Assembly: GCA_027024125.1 (NCBI GenBank)
Contig: JALVSV010000113.1
Location: forward strand, 1,398-18,448
Direction of reading: 5' to 3'
DNA from: Methylothermaceae bacterium
GTDB lineage: Bacteria > Pseudomonadota > Gammaproteobacteria > Methylococcales > Methylothermaceae
Length of the DNA: 17,051 nucleotides
Within the stretch, counting starts at the first letter, position 1. Each line of letters begins with the position of its first letter. Both the position numbers and the translations under genes were made by a program. Under the pieces are notes generated by a model. That model did not search any database. It was not told the origin of the DNA and saw nothing but the letters and a program-made list of their open reading frames with translations. Positions 14,001 to 17,051 of the stretch are shown one piece after another.

Positions 14001-16426
14001 ACGCTTACGATAGGGCTAACCGGCTGGTTGCGGTGACCGATCCCGGCGGCCACACCACCGGCTATCTTCTGGACGAGGTGGGCAACCTGCTGGAGCGGCT
14101 CAGCCCCGACAGCGGCCTAACCTTATACCGATACGATGTCACCGGCAATCCGGTGCAGAAGACCGATGCCCGCGGGGTGACCGCAGACTACCGTTACGAT
14201 GCCCTGAACCGTCTGCAGCAGATTCGATTTCCAGACAGCGCCATCGAATTCAGCTACGACGGCGCCGACTACGGGGCGGACATTCCCCCTGAGCGACGCA
14301 GGGCGGCCATCGGCAAACGCACCGGCATGCGCGATCAGAGCGGCCATACCCGCTGGTATTACAATCTCAACGGTGACATCGAACAGATCGACACCTTCTT
14401 TGACGATCTGGGCGATGCTGCCTGGTCGCAGCACTTCGACTACGACTACGGTTACGAACCGGGCGCAGGCAGGCTGGTTCGCTATCGATACCCTGACGGG
14501 CAGACCTTCGATTACAGCTACGACGAGTATGGCCGGATCAATGGGATCGACAGTATCGCCGAAGGCTTCGTCACGCCCGTGGTGACCGACGTCCAGTACC
14601 ACAAGGTAGCAGCCGACGGTATTGCCGGCTTCCGTTACGGCAACGGCCTGGCCTACCGGCGCCGGGTCGATGCCCTGGGACGGGTGGCCGAGCTTGCCGT
14701 GGGGGACGTGTTTCACCGCCAGTGGCGCTACACGCCGGCGGGCGACATCGCCTCGATCGGCGACCTGCTGGCGCCCGCCGAAGACCGCCGCTATGTCTAT
14801 GACGCCTTGCACCGGCTGACCGAGGCTGCAGGCACCATCCGCTGGACCTATCAATACGATGCCAACGGAAACCGCCTGCGCATGAACACCGCGGTGTATA
14901 CCCTCGATCACGACAGCAACCGCCTGCTCGAAATCACCGATGGCAGTGCAACCCGCCGGTTCCAATACGATGCCGCCGGCAATCGGACAGGGCAGACCAG
15001 TGCAAGTAGCGCCCTGACCTATGCATACGATGCCCGCAGCCGTCTGGCCCGGGTGACAGACGAAACCGGCGAACTGGCCAGCTACCATTACAACGGCCTG
15101 GGACAGCGGGTGGTCAAACGCAGCGCTACCGGTACCGAATACAGCCTATACAGTCCAAAGGGTCAGCGCATCAGCATGTTGGCAGAGGATGGAGGCCTGC
15201 GCCACAACACCCTCTACTGGAACGGCCGGCCGCTGGCGCATTACAAGGTCGGTTACCGCTTCGCCTCCCGGCACAAACGGCGGGAAGCCTCCCTGACCGT
15301 GGATCTGGCGACCCACCGCCTGCAGCTGACCCGCTACGACGGCAGCGTCCTGGACGTGGTGATCGGGGATGGCCAGTGGCAGGTCAGACAAACCGGTAGA
15401 GGCACTGTCTATCACTTTGCCGTGGGCAAAGGCAGGGATCTCAAGCTCAAGGGCTGGATACGCCTTCATCCAGGCGGGCAGGGGTCTGCCCATCTGGTGG
15501 ACAAGACCCGGGGCCGTCCCAGGCAATACCGGCTGGAAGGTGGCCAGGTGCGTGATGGCTATTACTACCACCTGGATCATCTGGGAATGCCCCAGCTCAT
15601 GACCGACCAAAATCAGACCGTGGTCTGGCAGGCTAGCTATACTCCCTTTGGACAAGCTACACTTCTTGCGGAGTCGATCAGCAATGAACTGCGATTTCCG
15701 GGGCAATATCATGACCGGGAAACCGGACTGCTTTACAACTATTTTAGGTATTATGATCCTGGTGCTGGACGATATATCACTTCTGATCCGATCGGCTTAA
15801 ATGGGGGATTGAATACTTATGAGTATGTGGGAGGAAACCCAGTTGTTTCTGATGACTCATATGGGTTGATTTGTGGTACAGGTGCATGCGCAGCAATAGC
15901 TGGAGTTATTGCCAGAGTAACTGCAAGCACGATAGCTAAAAGAACAGCAACAAAAATTGCTGGTAATGCTTTAATTGGTGGTGTTGCTGGGGGTACAGGC
16001 GCTTTTATAGCCAGTGGAGGCAATCCAGAAGCACTTGTGGATGGTGCTTTATTGGGGGCAAGCACTGCCTTTAACCCAATTCCTGGGCTGTTGGGATCAT
16101 TTACCTCTGGATACGCAGGTAATATCATTGGTCAAGCTGTTGTATTGGATAGAAACTGTCAGGATTATTTGGAGTTTGATAACTATAATAATTCGAATGC
16201 AATTGTCTCTGGGGTTGGTAGTATTATTGGTGGTGGTTTTTCAAGTTATATTACATCAGCAGATAGAAGTGCATCTGTGTATATCATAAATAGAGGGCTT
16301 GGTGCTGCTCCTCTGCTTGTAGAATATCCTTCTGTCGGCTTATATGAAGGGATTGGAAGTGGGGTATTTGAAGGAATATTTAGTCAGTCAAATGCTGTGC
16401 GTAATAACTGCAGATGCTCGAGGTAG
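11066..16426 (+). CDS. RHS/YD-repeat polymorphic toxin lipoprotein with C39-like peptidase domain
   Basis: 1786 residues from the ATG at 11066, chosen over GTG 11003 because it begins a lipoprotein signal (LLILLSC, Cys17 as lipidation site) and AAGGA precedes it. TPR-like helices at about 65-150. A C39/papain-like peptidase domain at about 168-291 with candidate triad Cys182 (YLCGAKAL), His250 (VNHYAAIV) and Asp266 (VKDPTFG). From about 345 an RHS N-terminal shell segment, then roughly two dozen YD repeats (YDALGR..., TDPLGQ) to about 1390. Residues 1395-1498 are a non-RHS insert, then the RHS core end (YYYHLDHLGMPQLMTD ... RYYDPGAGRYITSDPIGL). RHS shells form a cocoon that encloses a toxic tip. 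The last 185 residues are an AT-rich variable domain, and a membrane protein gene follows at once. The anchor and peptidase suggest surface display and self-processing; this is inference. Confidence 0.9.
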   Translation: MPRLFFALSALLILLSCAVPLRQASVQGPPQLSIPGFDEPLIHLTSQTYIPLKQPLEVSGTAIDRLLDYLALNRGTPWEASIQLNLGLAYYRNGYFSQTFPALERAWQLSRNETRPALKALADRAFGELVRMHARLGHADRVEALLASVQERTFTGPATETVAGAEEGLWMMRHHPGITYLCGAKALYSLLEWQHPGAGGLAVLDAYRSGKNGISLAQLTDLARRAGMEYYPVYSQEIPVPSVIHWKVNHYAAIVARQGDLYQVKDPTFGRDLWLTQAAIDSQASGYFLVPDGRDGQPVQLAQAERIYGQGYTASSDQDRTTPCDQVKSKAPCDGTKPTGMAHYDVHTMLVSLNITDTPIRYTPPVGHPIGFTLRYNQREANQPANFSFGNLGPKWTHNWLTYIEDSPTHPAAVVHRIVAGGGAVNYSGYDAQSGEYASGVSDSARLVRVSSDPIVYERRLQGGGREIYSVSDGAVTGIRRVFLSRKIDAKGNSTTLHYDARLRLTRVVDALGRATVLAYEHPADDLLITRITDPFGQQALIEYDSQGRLTRITDPIGMVSAFRYDDGHFITAMDTPYGRTTFAYSGNGTSRTLVITDPHGEKERVEYGQSLGVPRFVSDVPKGNILTRDKYHEYRNTAYWDKQTYRDYGRDITKAEVSHWLHTKANKTSGLLETFKKPLENRIWYNYPGQTSPIYVTNITQEKHSRIGRVLDDGASQVFIRRFNDYGKLIYQEDPLGHYVKYHYAANQIDLMQITRLRGGIEETVATFSWDDRHNLLSATDGRGHTTTYTYNDAGQMLSRTNALGQVTRFDYDVQGYLVRVTHPSGRTERFGYDEVGRLAAYTDTYGHTRTHLYDALNRLVRTDYEDGTFIAYRWDRLDLVRVQDRLGRVTRYEYDALGRKVAETDPLGRQTRYSYDASGRLLSVTDPLGQVTRYEYDIQGRPTAHIDAEGRRTDYVYERTTSRLARIIDAKGEQTEYAYDRANRLVAVTDPGGHTTGYLLDEVGNLLERLSPDSGLTLYRYDVTGNPVQKTDARGVTADYRYDALNRLQQIRFPDSAIEFSYDGADYGADIPPERRRAAIGKRTGMRDQSGHTRWYYNLNGDIEQIDTFFDDLGDAAWSQHFDYDYGYEPGAGRLVRYRYPDGQTFDYSYDEYGRINGIDSIAEGFVTPVVTDVQYHKVAADGIAGFRYGNGLAYRRRVDALGRVAELAVGDVFHRQWRYTPAGDIASIGDLLAPAEDRRYVYDALHRLTEAAGTIRWTYQYDANGNRLRMNTAVYTLDHDSNRLLEITDGSATRRFQYDAAGNRTGQTSASSALTYAYDARSRLARVTDETGELASYHYNGLGQRVVKRSATGTEYSLYSPKGQRISMLAEDGGLRHNTLYWNGRPLAHYKVGYRFASRHKRREASLTVDLATHRLQLTRYDGSVLDVVIGDGQWQVRQTGRGTVYHFAVGKGRDLKLKGWIRLHPGGQGSAHLVDKTRGRPRQYRLEGGQVRDGYYYHLDHLGMPQLMTDQNQTVVWQASYTPFGQATLLAESISNELRFPGQYHDRETGLLYNYFRYYDPGAGRYITSDPIGLNGGLNTYEYVGGNPVVSDDSYGLICGTGACAAIAGVIARVTASTIAKRTATKIAGNALIGGVAGGTGAFIASGGNPEALVDGALLGASTAFNPIPGLLGSFTSGYAGNIIGQAVVLDRNCQDYLEFDNYNNSNAIVSGVGSIIGGGFSSYITSADRSASVYIINRGLGAAPLLVEYPSVGLYEGIGSGVFEGIFSQSNAVRNNCRCSR
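15869..16423 (+). other. Variable C-terminal (toxin-tip) domain of the RHS protein
   Basis: Residues 1602-1786, directly after the DDSYGL motif that ends the RHS core. Glycine/alanine-rich and hydrophobic: KIAGNALIGGVAGGTGAFIA, GALLGASTAF, LGSFTSGYAGNIIGQ and GVGSIIGGGFSSY resemble glycine-zipper membrane segments. It ends in NNCRCSR. The DNA is clearly AT-richer than the RHS core. I recognise no catalytic toxin motif; a membrane-inserting or pore-forming action fits the composition and the membrane-type neighbour, but is unproven. Confidence 0.55.
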
Positions 16427-16428
16427 AA

Positions 16429-16719
16429 ATGCAATATCCTTTGTCATACCTTTTTGTTATTTTTCTAATCCCAATGGCATTTGCAATAATCATATTTCGA
16501 TTTCCCTGCAAATTTCCAGGGAATCATACAGTACTGGTCTTGATAATTACTACTTATATTTTTCTTACAATCTTTATGCCAGTATTAATAGGTATTTATT
16601 ACTATGATATTGAAGTTAATTCGAAGGATTTTATTGCAATGATGAAAGTAATTGCTGTCGGTAGGTTGTTTGATACAATTGGCACGAGATGGCCATTAAT
16701 CATAAAAAGACTGTGGTGA
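16429..16719 (+). CDS. Two-helix membrane protein, candidate immunity protein for the RHS toxin
   Basis: 96 residues from the ATG at 16429 (MQYPLSYLFVIFLIPMAFA). This start is preferred to 16414 because GAGGTAG, overlapping the RHS stop, sits 4-10 bases upstream. Two hydrophobic segments at about 4-24 and 35-58 (VLVLIITTYIFLTIFMPVLIG) are followed by a soluble, slightly basic tail. It begins 3 bases after the RHS stop codon, so it is co-transcribed and probably translationally coupled. Its DNA is AT-rich like the toxin tip and unlike the RHS core, indicating that tip and follower moved together. In polymorphic toxin loci the small gene immediately downstream is the cognate immunity gene; a membrane location suits a membrane-acting toxin. 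No family was recognised. Confidence 0.65.
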   Translation: MQYPLSYLFVIFLIPMAFAIIIFRFPCKFPGNHTVLVLIITTYIFLTIFMPVLIGIYYYDIEVNSKDFIAMMKVIAVGRLFDTIGTRWPLIIKRLW

Positions 16720-16738
16720 AAAATGCGCGGATTCAACT

Positions 16739-16955
16739 AGGGAACCTCTGAACAAGTCCTCAAAGATGCGATGATTTCCTGACAGTGGCTAATGCGCCAA
16801 CTTAAGCGCCCAAGGTGTTGATTTATGGAGGAAGTGACGGCATGATCGCGGCTTTTTTCAACGACCAAATTGAAGGGGCCACGAATGTCGCCACTTCCTG
16901 AATCGGTTGATATCGCATTTGAACAATTCGTGCAAGCGTTGCCTGAAGACTATGG
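16739..16955 (+). mobile_element. Truncated end of an insertion sequence
   Basis: AGGGAACCTCTGAACAAGTC at 16739-16758 has the look of an IS terminal inverted repeat. It is followed by a leader and the first codons of a transposase-like frame; homology-like sequence ends near 16955. Only one end is visible. The assignment rests on general resemblance to IS ends and is tentative. Confidence 0.4.
16885..16954 (+). pseudogene. N-terminal fragment of a probable IS4-type transposase
   Basis: The frame from the ATG at 16885 reads SPLPESVDIAFEQFVQALP then EDY, resembling the opening of IS4-type transposases (PES.D.AFEQFV..LP.DY). After DYG the reading becomes unrelated (LSRLFRTKNHAGF) and stops, so only about 23 residues remain. 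GAAGGGG stands 8-14 bases upstream of the ATG. No catalytic residue is present. Confidence 0.4.
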
Positions 16956-17051
16956 ACTGTCAAGACTTTTCCGGACAAAAAATCACGCAGGTTTTGAGTG
17001 CTGCGCGTCATAGTTTGCCGGGGCTTGATATTCGATGGACGAATGTCGGCG
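16952..17051 (+). CDS. Open frame running off the window end, unrecognised
   Basis: The ATG at 16952 opens a frame with no stop to the window edge: MDCQDFSGQKITQVLSAARH then SLPGLDIRWTNVG. The composition is protein-like, but there are only 33 codons and no convincing ribosome site; the ATG is at the broken end of the transposase fragment. It may be the 3' part of a gene interrupted here. The identity cannot be judged from this much sequence. Confidence 0.25.
   Translation, partial: MDCQDFSGQKITQVLSAARHSLPGLDIRWTNVG

Noticed and set aside
11633..14053. An 806-codon open frame on the minus strand inside the RHS gene
   Set aside because: It is antisense to the well-supported RHS reading; its Gly/Val/Ala/Pro-rich repetitive protein is a by-product of GC-rich YD-repeat codons on the other strand. 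It has no recognisable domain.
14123..15088. A 321-codon minus-strand open frame, also inside the RHS gene
   Set aside because: Same cause: antisense shadow of repetitive GC-rich coding sequence, with low-complexity hydrophobic composition.
1..17051. CRISPR arrays, tRNA and rRNA genes
   Set aside because: I looked for regularly spaced repeats and for tRNA-like cloverleaf signatures and saw none. The regular repeats at 12500-15100 are protein-coding YD repeats.

Overview
The window looks like an accessory stretch of a Gram-negative bacterial chromosome, most likely a gammaproteobacterium. Signs are the TonB-dependent outer-membrane receptor, the Spy/CpxP-type periplasmic protein, the lipoprotein-anchored RHS protein and the protein similarities I recognise; no rRNA or other taxonomic marker is present, so the species is not determinable. 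Base composition is patchy: GC-rich housekeeping-like and RHS core DNA, next to AT-rich acquired pieces.

Left part (1-6250) is a mosaic of debris inserted after a housekeeping gene. It opens with the last 47 codons of queC (queuosine precursor synthesis). Then come a decayed IS4-family insertion sequence (several frameshifts and a nonsense codon), an unrecognised Gly/Ser-rich plus-strand protein beside it, a bidirectional terminator, and a large secreted metzincin protease with a fibrinogen-like C-terminal module on the minus strand. These are followed by an orphan lambda gpW-like head-tail joining protein, a brnT-brnA toxin-antitoxin pair with a near-consensus promoter overlapped by a 10+2+10 palindrome, and a 45-residue stump of an MmeI-like (type IIL) restriction-modification enzyme. 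A 25-bp direct repeat (2 mismatches) lies exactly at the queC stop codon and again just after the stump, so it brackets the whole mosaic.

Middle part (6090-8330): a 51-residue four-cysteine small protein (minus strand, strong ribosome binding site), then a two-gene operon. That operon holds an unusual nitroreductase-methyltransferase fusion whose stop overlaps the start of a Spy/CpxP-like periplasmic protein. A small membrane protein converges on it with overlapping stop codons.

Right part (8437-17051): btuB, the vitamin B12 outer-membrane receptor, on the minus strand, controlled by a clear cobalamin riboswitch with a visible sigma-70 promoter. Divergent from it is a 1786-residue lipoprotein with TPR-like, C39-peptidase-like and RHS/YD-repeat regions, ending in an AT-rich, glycine-rich variable tip. 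A 96-residue two-helix membrane protein starts 3 bases after its stop. This is the architecture of a polymorphic toxin with a membrane-located immunity protein. The window closes in a truncated IS end and an open frame running off the edge.

Most interesting: the RHS toxin/immunity module with a composition break inside the RHS core; the brnT frame that has lost an in-frame start after its promoter; the nitroreductase-methyltransferase fusion; and the poly-lysine protease.
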